From an uncultured Clostridia bacterium (GTDB taxonomy: Bacteria > Bacillota > Clostridia > Oscillospirales > Ruminococcaceae): a stretch of DNA of 18,491 bases. The position numbers and the translations under genes were made by a program. Below are positions 1-6,462 of the stretch, piece after piece. The stretch is taken from assembly GCA_945933905.1 (NCBI GenBank), contig CAMEQX010000004.1, positions 1-18,491 on the forward strand. Direction: 5' to 3'. A model generated the notes under the pieces. It was not told the origin of the DNA. It made no database searches and was given only the letters and a program-made list of their open reading frames with translations. Position 1 is the stretch's first letter. Every line of letters starts with the position of its first letter.

Positions 1-45
1 GTCGTCAATCATAGAAACGGCGTCCTGTAACGCCTCGTGCTTCAT
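1..45 (-). CDS. Partial gene, probable anti-sigma factor N-terminus
   Basis: Only the first 15 codons are in the window (MKHEALQDAVSMIDD), running off the left edge. The start ATG at 45-43 overlaps the stop TGA of the upstream sigma factor gene in an ATGA arrangement, a classic sign of translational coupling. Proteins encoded directly after ECF-type sigma factors in Clostridia are commonly anti-sigma factors, and many begin with a similar acidic helix ending in an IDD-type motif. The function is therefore inferred from position and a short N-terminal resemblance. No domain or membrane segment can be seen here. Confidence 0.5.
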   Translation of the reverse strand, partial: MKHEALQDAVSMIDD

Positions 46-596
46 ACCGAAATTCCCTCGCTTTCAAGGTGGTTTTTGAGTTTTTGCCGCAATCTGAACA
101 GGAGCGATTTTATCTTGCCTTCGGAAAAACCCGTTTTCACGGAGATTTCCTCAATGCTCTCGCAGTAAAAATAACGCAAAACGAAGATTTGCCGCGACGA
201 CTGTTTTTGTTCCGCAAGAAAAGCGTTGAGCGCGTCGCGAATTTCGCCCGCGTCGCTTTGCTTTGCTTTGTTGTCGGGAACACATTCGTCAAGCTCGTCC
301 AAAGACAGCGCAAATTCTCCCGAAAAACGCTTTTTGGTATGCTCGGCTTTATATCGGTTAAGTGCAAGATTTCTCACGATTTTCGCAAGATATGGCATAA
401 ACGGATTCGGTTCCTTCGGGGGAATTGTTTCCCACAAGCGAAGATACGCCGTGTTTACAATCTCCTCGCTGTCCTGTAAATTTCCGAGAATACCGAAAGC
501 GATTTTCCCGCACAGCTTTCCGTATTTCAAGGTGGTTTCGGAAATAGCCGTTTCATCGCGCTGCAAGAAAAGTCCGACAATTTTTTCGTCGTCCAT
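42..596 (-). CDS. ECF-type RNA polymerase sigma factor
   Basis: The 184-residue protein has the two-domain plan of extracytoplasmic-function sigma factors. Region 2 covers about residues 5-85 (LQDSEEIVNTAYLRLWE is the sigma-2 core-binding and -10 recognition helix area). Region 4 covers about residues 125-180 (RQIFVLRYFYCESIEEIS followed by the helix-turn-helix SEGKIKSLLFRLRQKL). It would direct RNA polymerase to a small stress or signal regulon. The start ATG at 596 has a strong ribosome site, GGAAGGAG, about 6 nt upstream. The gene overlaps the next gene by 4 nt, which probably encodes its anti-sigma factor. The SigA-like promoter at 715-744 leaves a 5' leader of roughly 110 nt. Its target genes cannot be read from this window. 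Confidence 0.87.
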   Translation of the reverse strand: MDDEKIVGLFLQRDETAISETTLKYGKLCGKIAFGILGNLQDSEEIVNTAYLRLWETIPPKEPNPFMPYLAKIVRNLALNRYKAEHTKKRFSGEFALSLDELDECVPDNKAKQSDAGEIRDALNAFLAEQKQSSRQIFVLRYFYCESIEEISVKTGFSEGKIKSLLFRLRQKLKNHLESEGISV

Positions 597-714
597 TTGC
601 GCTCCTTCCCTAGAGATTTTTTACGTCTCTATCAATATAAACAACATTTTTTTGCTCGGGTTTCGTTTTTTTAAAAAATTTTTCCATAATTCGATTTTTT
701 TTGCACACTTATTC

Positions 715-744
715 ATTATAGCATATTTCGGCGCTTTGTGACAA
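715..744 (-). promoter_or_regulatory. SigA-type promoter for the sigma factor operon
   Basis: On the minus strand, TTGTCA (744-739) and TATAAT (720-715) are separated by 18 nt, pointing toward the sigma factor gene starting at 596. The leader between the predicted start of transcription and the ATG is AT-rich, with several homopolymer runs. I see no autoregulatory ECF-style promoter. Confidence 0.6.
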
Positions 745-824
745 TAGTTTTTTGTTTTGTCATAGTACATTTTTCGGTTATTCGCGCTTGGATTTTGTTC
801 AAATTAAACAAATTCTCAAATATC

Positions 825-853
825 TTGCTATTTCACGCGGATTGTGATATAAT
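825..853 (+). promoter_or_regulatory. SigA-type promoter of the YczE-like pseudogene
   Basis: TTGCTA (825-830) and TATAAT (848-853) have a 17-nt spacer and an extended -10 TG at 845-846. It lies 40 nt upstream of the ATG at 893, which is itself preceded by the ribosome site AAAGGACAG. The promoter looks intact even though the gene behind it is broken. Confidence 0.7.
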
Positions 854-892
854 TGTATAGTAAATAATTTAGCGCTTTAAAAGGACAGAATT

Positions 893-1281
893 ATGAAATT
901 TTTCGCAGATATACAGTTTTCATCATCGGCTTGTTTTTCGCGGGAATAGGCGTTGCGTTCACGAAGCACGGCAATCTTGGCGTCACGCCGATTTCCTCGG
1001 TCGCAAACGTGATTATGAACTCGGGTGAAGCGCTTGTGAAAGCAATCTCGGACAAAACGCGCTTTGAATTCGGGTATGTGAAGGTTGGTTTTGACGTGTT
1101 TTGCGTGATTTCGGCAGTGGTTTTGTCGCTGATTTTTTTCAACGGTGAAATCATCGGCACGCGCGAGGGCACGATTATTTCCGCGCTTTGCACGGGAATT
1201 GTGATTAAATTCATCACAAAATTTCTGCGAAAACCGCTTGAGAAAATAATTTTACACAATATTCAAAACGCGGTGAATTGA
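893..1281 (+). pseudogene. Degraded YczE/DUF6198-type membrane protein gene
   Basis: A well-placed ATG at 893, after the ribosome site AAAGGACAG, opens a frame that stops after 18 codons. The reading frame one base over encodes FRRYTVFIIGLFFAGIG, then GVTPISSVANV and a membrane-protein tail to 1281. One extra T in the T-run at 899-903 would join ATG-AAA-TTT to that frame. From memory, YczE-like proteins are about 220 residues with five or so membrane spans. Here the early GVTPISSVANV block runs straight into the late block IMNSGEALVKAISD, so about 100 internal residues appear to be missing. The last part (FDVFCVISAVVLSLIFF, GTREGTIISALCTG) is a recognisable C-terminal half. A TTG at 931 could start a short protein, but it has no ribosome site. 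The single-base defect could be an assembly error; the internal loss could not be explained that way. Confidence 0.72.
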
Positions 1282-1291
1282 AAAATATCGG

Positions 1292-2416
1292 CTATTTCAG
1301 AAGCTCGGGCGGAACGGTTTCAGCCATCTGCTTATAGCCGAATTTGCTCGGGTGGAGATGGTCGCCGCTGTCGAATTTCGCGAGCATTTTCGTGGGCTGA
1401 GCGGGGTCTGCAAGCGCTTTGTCAAAGTCAATACACCCGTCGATAAGCGGGGTTGTTCTTATCCAATCGTTGAACTCAGCGCGAACCTCCTCGCGAAACG
1501 GCGCATACGTCCGCCAGCCCTCAATCGGCAGAAGCGTGCCGATGTAAACCTTGTAGCCGAGCCCTCTCGCTTCGCTTATGTAATACTCCAGAACCGAAAT
1601 CATCTCGGCGGCTGTCGGCATATCGCTCATCGGACGAAACGGATTTACCTCGGTTCCTACGGGGTGAATTATGTCGTTTATTCCGTGCTGAATGATAACG
1701 GTATCGGCAGCGTCCGTCGGAACCTCGTGAGCAAAACGTTTTCTTCCCATCAAGCCGTAGGATTCATAGACGATATTGTCATATTCCCGCAAAAGACGCG
1801 TACCGCTTGCCGCGCGGCGTACAATCGAGGTGTTGTCTTTTCCCTCGCTGATACAGCGCAGCGCGAGATAATCGGGCCAGTCCTGCGCTGTTATAGAGTC
1901 ACCGTAGCAGACAATGCTGCGGTTTTCTTTTGCCGTGAACACGGAAACATTGCTCAAAAAGTAAAGAATGCCCGTCGGACGCACGAGTTTTTGGGGGATA
2001 TTCAGCGTTTCCGTGAGGTCGCCCATCGCGTAATAGCCCTCTGTCAGCGGACCGCTCGTGAAAACCGCCGACCGCAAAAGCGTGAAATCCCTGAACCAAA
2101 AGCTTATGGTAATCAGGCTTTTCGGTTTTATTTCGTGGTGAATTTCGTCCGTGGTGAGCCGTCCTCCCGCGGCGATTTCCGCGCTTCTCTTCCCCGAAAA
2201 AGTCACGGGAATGAACTCCTCGTCAATCATCAGCGTAACCTTGTCAAAATAGACAGGCTCGGTTCCGCAGTAGTTGTCAAACGTGATTTTAACGGCACTT
2301 CCGCCGAAATGTGAATAAATCGGATATCTGAAGGTAATGTCCTTTGCATAAGCCGCGGGGCGATTTTCCGCAATCGAAATCGCGCTCCCCCAAACGCTTG
2401 CCCAGTGTTTTTCCAT
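1292..2416 (-). CDS. SGNH/GDSL-family esterase
   Basis: The 374-residue hydrolase has a beta-rich N-terminal domain (about 1-160) followed by an SGNH hydrolase domain. The family blocks are visible: CYGDSIT with nucleophile Ser174, the oxyanion glycine in AASGTRLL (Gly205), HGIND with Asn247, and GDHLHPS with Asp352 and His355 as the acid-base pair. This architecture is common in carbohydrate or small acyl-ester deacetylases of gut Firmicutes; the substrate is not determinable here. No signal peptide is seen, so it is probably cytoplasmic. The start ATG at 2416 follows AAAGGAG. It is transcribed alone from the promoter at 2446-2474. Its 3' end lies only 10 bp from the convergent pseudogene, with no clear terminator between them. 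Confidence 0.88.
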   Translation of the reverse strand: MEKHWASVWGSAISIAENRPAAYAKDITFRYPIYSHFGGSAVKITFDNYCGTEPVYFDKVTLMIDEEFIPVTFSGKRSAEIAAGGRLTTDEIHHEIKPKSLITISFWFRDFTLLRSAVFTSGPLTEGYYAMGDLTETLNIPQKLVRPTGILYFLSNVSVFTAKENRSIVCYGDSITAQDWPDYLALRCISEGKDNTSIVRRAASGTRLLREYDNIVYESYGLMGRKRFAHEVPTDAADTVIIQHGINDIIHPVGTEVNPFRPMSDMPTAAEMISVLEYYISEARGLGYKVYIGTLLPIEGWRTYAPFREEVRAEFNDWIRTTPLIDGCIDFDKALADPAQPTKMLAKFDSGDHLHPSKFGYKQMAETVPPELLK

Positions 2417-2445
2417 AGCCGCACTCCTTTTCTGTCACTCGATAT

Positions 2446-2474
2446 ATTATATAACTATTTGTCCGAAAAGTCAA
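2446..2474 (-). promoter_or_regulatory. SigA-type promoter for the SGNH esterase
   Basis: TTGACT (2474-2469), a 17-nt spacer and TATAAT (2451-2446) on the minus strand lie about 30 nt upstream of the ATG. Confidence 0.75.
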
Positions 2475-2524
2475 GTGCCCCGAAAAAACCGAGAATTATC
2501 GCGATTTTCCGGTTTCAAAGGATA

Positions 2525-2553
2525 TTGATTTTTTGCAGAGTTTATGCTATAAT
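2525..2553 (+). promoter_or_regulatory. SigA-type promoter for dtd
   Basis: TTGATT (2525-2530), a 17-nt spacer and TATAAT (2548-2553), with an extended -10 TGC directly before it, sit 37 nt upstream of the dtd start codon. Confidence 0.75.
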
Positions 2554-2590
2554 AAATTTCATCAAGAAAAGCTAATCAAAGGAGAAAATT

Positions 2591-3040
2591 ATGCGATTTG
2601 TAATTCAGAGAGTAACCGCCTCAAGCGTGACGATAAACGGAGAAATCAGAGGTCGGATAGGAAAAGGATTTTTGGTTTTAATCGGCGTGGGAAATGAAGA
2701 TACCGTTGAAACCGCCGACAAAATGATACGGAAAATGATAAATCTTCGCATATTTGAAGATGAAAACGGAAAGACAAACCTCGGCTTGAAGGACGTGGGC
2801 GGAGAACTTTTGCTTATCTCGCAATTCACGCTTTACGCAGACTGCCGCCACGGAAACAGACCGTCCTTTATTAACGCGGGTGCGCCCGATATGGCAAAGA
2901 AAATATATGAATATATCATTTCCAAGTGCAAAAAGGAAATCGCGGTTGTTGAACAGGGAGAATTCGGCGCGGATATGAAGGTTGAACTGCTCAACGACGG
3001 TCCGTTTACCATAATCCTCAACAGCGAGGAGCTTAAATAA
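2591..3040 (+). CDS. dtd: D-aminoacyl-tRNA deacylase
   Basis: The 149-residue length is typical of DTD. The protein has both family signatures: SQFTLYAD at residues 77-84 and the GPFT segment at 137-140, the Gly-cisPro loop that gives chiral selectivity. The N-terminus MRFVIQRV is also characteristic. The enzyme hydrolyses D-amino acids (and glycine) mischarged on tRNA in the cytoplasm, acting as a translation proofreader. The start ATG follows AAAGGAG by 7 nt and the gene has its own promoter at 2525-2553. In many Firmicutes dtd lies beside relA, but here it is a single gene convergent with an isochorismatase-type hydrolase, and the two coding 3' ends overlap by 8 bp. Confidence 0.95.
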   Translation: MRFVIQRVTASSVTINGEIRGRIGKGFLVLIGVGNEDTVETADKMIRKMINLRIFEDENGKTNLGLKDVGGELLLISQFTLYADCRHGNRPSFINAGAPDMAKKIYEYIISKCKKEIAVVEQGEFGADMKVELLNDGPFTIILNSEELK

Positions 3041-3521
3041 CTTTCTCGCTGATTTTCTCTAAAGAACAGCCCTTGCTTGCGTAATACTCAAACATTTCAT
3101 CGAGCTTCTTTTTATCATAGCTTGTGACGCAATCGGTTAAAACGTGAACGGTATAGCCCGCCTTTGTCATATTAAAACACGCTGATTTTACGCAGCCCGC
3201 TGCGTCCGCGCCCACGATGTAAAACTCCGTGAGATTGTGCTTTTGAATGAACTCGGCAAACTCCGCACAAGTCAGCACGTTGCTTTTTGTTTTGATGAAA
3301 ACGTTCTCCGAAACGACCTTCAGCTCGGGAACAAAATCCGCTCCGCGAGTGCCGTTTTTGAAGGTTCTTGTGCCGTCGGAGAGATTGTTGTGCTGAATAT
3401 AAACAATCTCCATTCCGCTTTCCGCCGCCCAATCAATCGCGCGGTTTGTGTTTTCGATGATTTCCCTGTAATTCTTTGTGATGTCGTTTTGAAGGTCAAT
3501 CACAACCAGTGCCTTATTCAT
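3033..3521 (-). CDS. Isochorismatase-family cysteine hydrolase
   Basis: The 162-residue protein matches the isochorismatase-like fold. The catalytic triad can be placed at Asp9 (VVIDLQND), Lys77 (VFIKTKSN) and Cys110 ([13 protein letters not shown]). Members cleave amides or vinyl ethers (nicotinamide, N-carbamoyl compounds, isochorismate). The substrate here is unknown, and no biosynthetic neighbours help. The start ATG at 3521 follows TAGGAGGAAAGCT. No convincing promoter is seen in the 91-nt gap to the upstream metallophosphoesterase gene on the same strand, so read-through from that gene's promoter is plausible. Its last codons overlap the end of dtd on the opposite strand. Confidence 0.87.
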   Translation of the reverse strand: MNKALVVIDLQNDITKNYREIIENTNRAIDWAAESGMEIVYIQHNNLSDGTRTFKNGTRGADFVPELKVVSENVFIKTKSNVLTCAEFAEFIQKHNLTEFYIVGADAAGCVKSACFNMTKAGYTVHVLTDCVTSYDKKKLDEMFEYYASKGCSLEKISEKVI

Positions 3522-3612
3522 AGCTTTCCTCCTAAATAAAATCGAGTAAATTTTCGTGTTTTCAAGCGATTTTGCAAAACAGCGCCCGCGGTTTTCCGAA
3601 ACGATTTATACG

Positions 3613-4212
3613 TTATTTCACATACCGAAAAGAAACTTTTTCGTCAATCTCAATCATCAAAACCGACGGCTCGCCAATACCCGCCGCCGATACTCCCACC
3701 ACGTTTTCCACGACAAATTTTTTGTGCGCGTGCCCGACCGCAACCAAATCATATCCCCGAATTTCTTCACTATTAACCGCGCTTAAAAACCCGCCCGTTT
3801 CCATCTCGGACAACTGAAAATACGGATATTCAGCCGTTTTGTCCTTAAACAAAAAATGCGAAAACATTATCCTGCGCCCATTCTCCGCGATTTCATAAAA
3901 TAAAGGCAGATTGTGGATAAAAAGCCGCTGTTCTGCGGTAAGTTTTTCGCGCATATTATCGTAATATCCGCGCAGATTTTCCACATCTCTGTCAATCTGC
4001 ACGCCGCAGTCCAAATACAATTCGCAGTTCCCTTTAACGCAGATTACTCCGCTGTTTTTCAGATACCCCAGACATTCAACCTCTTGGTTTTTGCGCTGAA
4101 AAATATCTCCGAGAAAAACAATTTTGTCGGCGCGCTCTTTTTCCGCCAGCGACATCACTCTTTTCAGCGCGTCAAAATTCCCGTGGATATCCGAAAAAAC
4201 AGCAATCCTCAT
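3613..4212 (-). CDS. YfcE-like metallophosphoesterase
   Basis: The 199-residue calcineurin-like phosphoesterase carries the expected metal ligands: SDIHGN (Asp8, His10), LGDIF (Asp36), GNCE (Asn62), SHF (His119) and GHAH (His161, His163). It lacks a signal peptide, so it is cytoplasmic. The best match is the YfcE/MJ0936 group of small Mn-dependent phosphodiesterases; the physiological substrate is unknown. The start ATG at 4212 follows GGAGG by 8 nt. It has a consensus promoter (4277-4305) divergent from the riboswitch-controlled cation exporter, and a short palindrome at 4256-4267 lies in its leader. Confidence 0.88.
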   Translation of the reverse strand: MRIAVFSDIHGNFDALKRVMSLAEKERADKIVFLGDIFQRKNQEVECLGYLKNSGVICVKGNCELYLDCGVQIDRDVENLRGYYDNMREKLTAEQRLFIHNLPLFYEIAENGRRIMFSHFLFKDKTAEYPYFQLSEMETGGFLSAVNSEEIRGYDLVAVGHAHKKFVVENVVGVSAAGIGEPSVLMIEIDEKVSFRYVK

Positions 4213-4255
4213 CTTTTCCTCCGTTCTGCAATCCGTAATATCTTCGCTAATATGC

Positions 4256-4267
4256 TAACGTGCGTTA
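4256..4267. promoter_or_regulatory. Palindrome just after the phosphoesterase promoter
   Basis: TAACG-TG-CGTTA is a 12-bp inverted repeat located about 10 bp downstream of the minus-strand -10 element. The position suits a repressor operator, but no cognate regulator is recognisable and a chance palindrome of this length is possible. Confidence 0.35.
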
Positions 4268-4276
4268 CCCGATACT

Positions 4277-4305
4277 ATTATACCACGCAGCAGCGCTCTT
4301 GTCAA
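4277..4305 (-). promoter_or_regulatory. Consensus SigA promoter for the metallophosphoesterase
   Basis: TTGACA (4305-4300), 17 nt, TATAAT (4282-4277) on the minus strand: both hexamers are perfect matches to the SigA consensus. Confidence 0.82.
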
Positions 4306-4379
4306 GTGTTTTGCAAGGGTAATCACGATAATTCGGCAAAGCGCTTCGAGGAATTTTTTCGGATTTTTTGATTTACCCC

Positions 4380-4408
4380 TTGACAAATCCAAAATCGTGT
4401 GTTATACT
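4380..4408 (+). promoter_or_regulatory. SigA-type promoter of the riboswitch and cation exporter unit
   Basis: TTGACA (4380-4385), 17 nt, TATACT (4403-4408). A second TATAAT at 4408-4413 would have a 22-nt spacer and is less likely. The predicted leader runs about 200 nt to the start codon and contains the riboswitch. Confidence 0.75.
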
Positions 4409-4440
4409 ATAATCACTCTTTGCACTGCATACAAATCTAC

Positions 4441-4524
4441 AGTACAAACTGAACAGACCGTAGCGCAAGTTATGGAGTCGGGTTACATCAGTAACAGTGG
4501 AATTTACACCCACGGGACAGTTGT
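4441..4524 (+). promoter_or_regulatory. NiCo (czcD) metal riboswitch aptamer
   Basis: The leader matches the class I remember as the czcD/NiCo riboswitch: a four-way junction with conserved ACTGAxCAG, AACAG and GGGACAG strings, present here as ACTGAACAGAC, TAACAGTGG and ACGGGACAGTTGT. The helices can be drawn: P1 ACAAACTG (4444-4451) with CAGTTGT (4518-4524); P2 CCGTA/TATGG (4458-4475); P3 GTTAC-ATCA-GTAAC (4482-4495); P4 GTGG (4497-4500) with CCAC (4510-4513). The known ligands are Co(II)/Ni(II), with Fe(II) also reported as a ligand of this class. The gene behind it encodes a divalent-cation exporter, exactly the usual partner. Metal binding should stabilise P4 and P1 and so prevent the terminator that shares those bases. 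Confidence 0.88.
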
Positions 4525-4549
4525 TGATTTACTGCTCGTGGGTGTTTTT
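4507..4549 (+). terminator. Riboswitch expression-platform terminator
   Basis: CACCCACG (4507-4514) pairs perfectly with CGTGGGTG (4537-4544), the stem being extended by CAGT/ACTG, and a run of five T follows. Bases 4510-4513 belong to aptamer helix P4 and 4518-4521 to P1, so aptamer and terminator are mutually exclusive. This gives an ON switch: metal bound, transcription continues into the exporter gene. Confidence 0.87.
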
Positions 4550-4621
4550 GTATCCTCGATTATTCGGTTAAAATACCCACATTCAAGCATCGAGAAACCA
4601 AATTTTACGGAGGACACTGCT

Positions 4622-5569
4622 ATGAAAAACAACAAAACTATCACAAATACCGCAGAAAACAACTTCCAAGCGGTAGCAAACAAGGTGGCGTTCGTCACGA
4701 TTATCGAGAACACGGTGCTTTCGGTAATCAAGCTGCTTGCGGGTATTTTCGCAAAATCCAGCGCGATGATAAGCGACGCAATCCACTCCGCTTCCGATGT
4801 TTTCAGCACGATTGTCGTTCTTATCGGAATCAAACTTGCATCGAAAGAGCCCGACAAGGAGCACCCCTACGGTCACGAGCGATTGGAATGTGTTGCGGCA
4901 ATTCTTCTGTCGGTGCTGCTGTTTATCACCGGTCTTGGAATCGGGATTGACGCTTTCAACAAGATAATCAGCGGGAACTACACCGAGCTGGAAACGCCCG
5001 GTCTGCTTGCGCTTATCGCGGCTATCGTTTCTATCGCGGCAAAGGAAGGGATGTACTGGTACACGCGCCACTACGCGAAAAAAATTGACTCGGGCGCGCT
5101 GATGGCAGACGCTTGGCATCACCGCTCGGACGCATTTTCCTCGGTCGGCGCGCTTGTTGGTATCGCGGGAGCGCGTCTTGGCTTGCCCATAATGGACTCG
5201 ATTGCCAGCCTTGTTATCTTCGTGTTTATCGCGAAGGCGGCGTTTGATATCTTCAAGGACGCGATGAACAAGATGGTTGACCACTCTTGTGACGAGGAAA
5301 CGGAAAAAGCTATCTACGACTGCGTGATGACAAACGAACAGGTTATGGGAGTTGACCTGCTCCACACACGCGTTTTCGGGAACAAGATTTATGTTGATGT
5401 GGAAATACAGGTGAACGGCTCTTATACGCTGCGCGAGGCACACGAAATCGCCGAGGTTGTCCACGATAACATTGAGCGTACTTTCCCCAAAGTCAAGCAT
5501 ATAATGGTTCACGTTAATCCCGCGGATACCGACGAGAACAGCGAACAAAACAACTCTCCGCAAGACTGA
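4622..5569 (+). CDS. Cation diffusion facilitator metal exporter
   Basis: The 315-residue protein has the CDF layout of six membrane segments and a cytoplasmic C-terminal domain. The metal-site motifs are HxxxD in membrane segment 2 (His55, Asp59 in SDAIHSASD) and HxxxD in segment 5 (His166, Asp170 in AWHHRSD). The C-terminal domain (about 225-300) ends with HIMVHVNP, typical of the dimerisation and metal-sensing region. It should export divalent transition metals (Co, Ni, Fe, Zn or Mn) by proton antiport. I chose ATG 4622 because it follows GGAGG by 7 nt; the open frame extends further upstream only through the riboswitch. Regulation by the NiCo riboswitch points to Co/Ni or excess Fe(II) as substrates. 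Confidence 0.93.
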   Translation: MKNNKTITNTAENNFQAVANKVAFVTIIENTVLSVIKLLAGIFAKSSAMISDAIHSASDVFSTIVVLIGIKLASKEPDKEHPYGHERLECVAAILLSVLLFITGLGIGIDAFNKIISGNYTELETPGLLALIAAIVSIAAKEGMYWYTRHYAKKIDSGALMADAWHHRSDAFSSVGALVGIAGARLGLPIMDSIASLVIFVFIAKAAFDIFKDAMNKMVDHSCDEETEKAIYDCVMTNEQVMGVDLLHTRVFGNKIYVDVEIQVNGSYTLREAHEIAEVVHDNIERTFPKVKHIMVHVNPADTDENSEQNNSPQD

Positions 5570-5626
5570 AAACACACGATTTTTCAGCCAAATCTCCCAC
5601 GATTTCACCTTTTCAATCATCAATAT

Positions 5627-5660
5627 CGGGTGTACAGAAATGCACACCCGTTGTTTTTTT
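5627..5660 (+). terminator. Intrinsic terminator after the cation exporter
   Basis: CGGGTGT and ACACCCG form a stem that extends past one A-C mismatch to close on a GAAA tetraloop. TTGTTTTTTT follows directly. It separates the exporter from the next operon. Confidence 0.9.
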
Positions 5661-5670
5661 CAAAAAGCTA

Positions 5671-5699
5671 TTGCAAAATCCGAAAAAATGTGTTATAAT
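5671..5699 (+). promoter_or_regulatory. SigA-type promoter of the DUF134-NifX operon
   Basis: TTGCAA (5671-5676), 17 nt, TATAAT (5694-5699), with an extended -10 TGT. The transcription start would fall within the palindrome at 5700-5711. Confidence 0.75.
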
Positions 5700-5711
5700 T
5701 GACATATGTCA
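5700..5711. promoter_or_regulatory. Perfect palindrome at the DUF134-NifX promoter, candidate operator
   Basis: TGACATATGTCA is a perfect 12-bp palindrome directly abutting the -10 element, where a bound regulator would block initiation. The first gene of the operon encodes a DUF134 helix-turn-helix protein, so autoregulation is a reasonable inference. Confidence 0.5.
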
Positions 5712-5727
5712 GAAAAGGAGAACGAGT

Positions 5728-6462
5728 ATGCCAAGACCTCAGAAATGCAGACGAGTTTGCTCGGAGCCGCAGTTTTCGCGGTTTTCGCCGAGCGGAGTTG
5801 AACAGCCCGAGGAAAATGTGCTTTCGGTCGATGAATATGAGGTAATCCGTCTGGTTGATTACGAGAAAAAAAGCCACGAGAAATGCGCGGCGGTGATGAA
5901 TGTTTCGCGGACAACCGTTACCGATATTTACGAGAGAGCGCGCTATAAAATCGCCGAGTGTCTTGTTCAGGGAAAACAGCTCAGCATTTCCGGCGGGAAT
6001 TATCGGATTTGCTCGGGACAAAAAAAATGCTGCGGAATGCCTTGCAGAAAAGAAAAAATACTTTCGGATAAAGGAGAAAAAACTATGAGAATTGCAGTTA
6101 CCTATGAAAACGGAGAAATTTTCCAGCACTTCGGTCACACCGAACAGTTCAAGATTTACGATATCGAGGACGGAAAAATCACGGCTTCGCGCGTTATCGG
6201 CACGGACGGCTTCGGTCACGGCGCGCTTGCGGGATTTCTTTCCAACAACGGAATTGACGCGCTGATTTGCGGCGGTATCGGAGGCGGCGCTCAGACTGCT
6301 CTCGCAAATGCGGGAATTAAGCTGTACGGCGGCGTTTCGGGCAGCGCAGACGAGGCGGTACAGTCGCTTCTCGACGGAAAGCTCGACTTTAACCCGAATG
6401 TGATGTGCAGTCACCACGGTCACGGCGAAAGCCACGACTGCGGAAACCACGGGTGCCACTGA
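5728..6462 (+). CDS. DUF134-NifX fusion: HTH protein with Fe-Mo cofactor-type domain
   Basis: The 244-residue protein joins two families. Residues 1-110 are DUF134, starting MPRPQKCRRVC with a sigma-4-like helix-turn-helix (VDEYEVIRLVDY, then VSRTTVTDIYERA) and a cysteine-rich end (Cys95, 101, 102, 106). Residues 120-225 are a NifX/NifB-type dinitrogenase iron-molybdenum cofactor domain (MRIAVTYENG, HFGHTEQF, CGGIGGGAQ). The tail is His/Cys-rich (CSHHGHGESHDCGNHGCH) and likely binds metal. It probably senses or carries an Fe-S or metal cluster; no nitrogenase genes are present, so nitrogen fixation is not implied. ATG 5728 follows AAAGGAG. Met120 has its own ribosome site, so a NifX-only product is possible. 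The stop overlaps the next ATG by one base (TGATG). Confidence 0.88.
   Translation: MPRPQKCRRVCSEPQFSRFSPSGVEQPEENVLSVDEYEVIRLVDYEKKSHEKCAAVMNVSRTTVTDIYERARYKIAECLVQGKQLSISGGNYRICSGQKKCCGMPCRKEKILSDKGEKTMRIAVTYENGEIFQHFGHTEQFKIYDIEDGKITASRVIGTDGFGHGALAGFLSNNGIDALICGGIGGGAQTALANAGIKLYGGVSGSADEAVQSLLDGKLDFNPNVMCSHHGHGESHDCGNHGCH
6071..6087 (+). promoter_or_regulatory. Internal ribosome site and start codon for the NifX domain
   Basis: AAGGAG (6071-6076) lies 8 nt before an in-frame ATG (6085-6087) that falls exactly at the start of the NifX domain (MRIAVTYENG). The linker codons coincide with a full Shine-Dalgarno, suggesting either in-frame internal initiation or a relic of two formerly separate genes. 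Confidence 0.55.

Noticed and set aside
931..1281. Short functional membrane protein starting at TTG 931
   Set aside because: There is no ribosome site before it, and the family N-terminus continues upstream to the frameshift, so a broken gene is the better reading.
1352..2314. 320-codon plus-strand frame opposite the SGNH esterase
   Set aside because: The opposite strand carries all SGNH catalytic blocks with a promoter and ribosome site; this frame has none.
4397..4621. Upstream extension of the cation exporter frame to 4397
   Set aside because: It runs through the promoter -10 and the riboswitch and its terminator. ATG 4622 has an ideal ribosome site and the family N-terminus.
4583..5647. 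354-codon minus-strand frame opposite the cation exporter
   Set aside because: It is a complementary-strand shadow of a strongly recognised CDF gene, with no ribosome site or recognisable domain.
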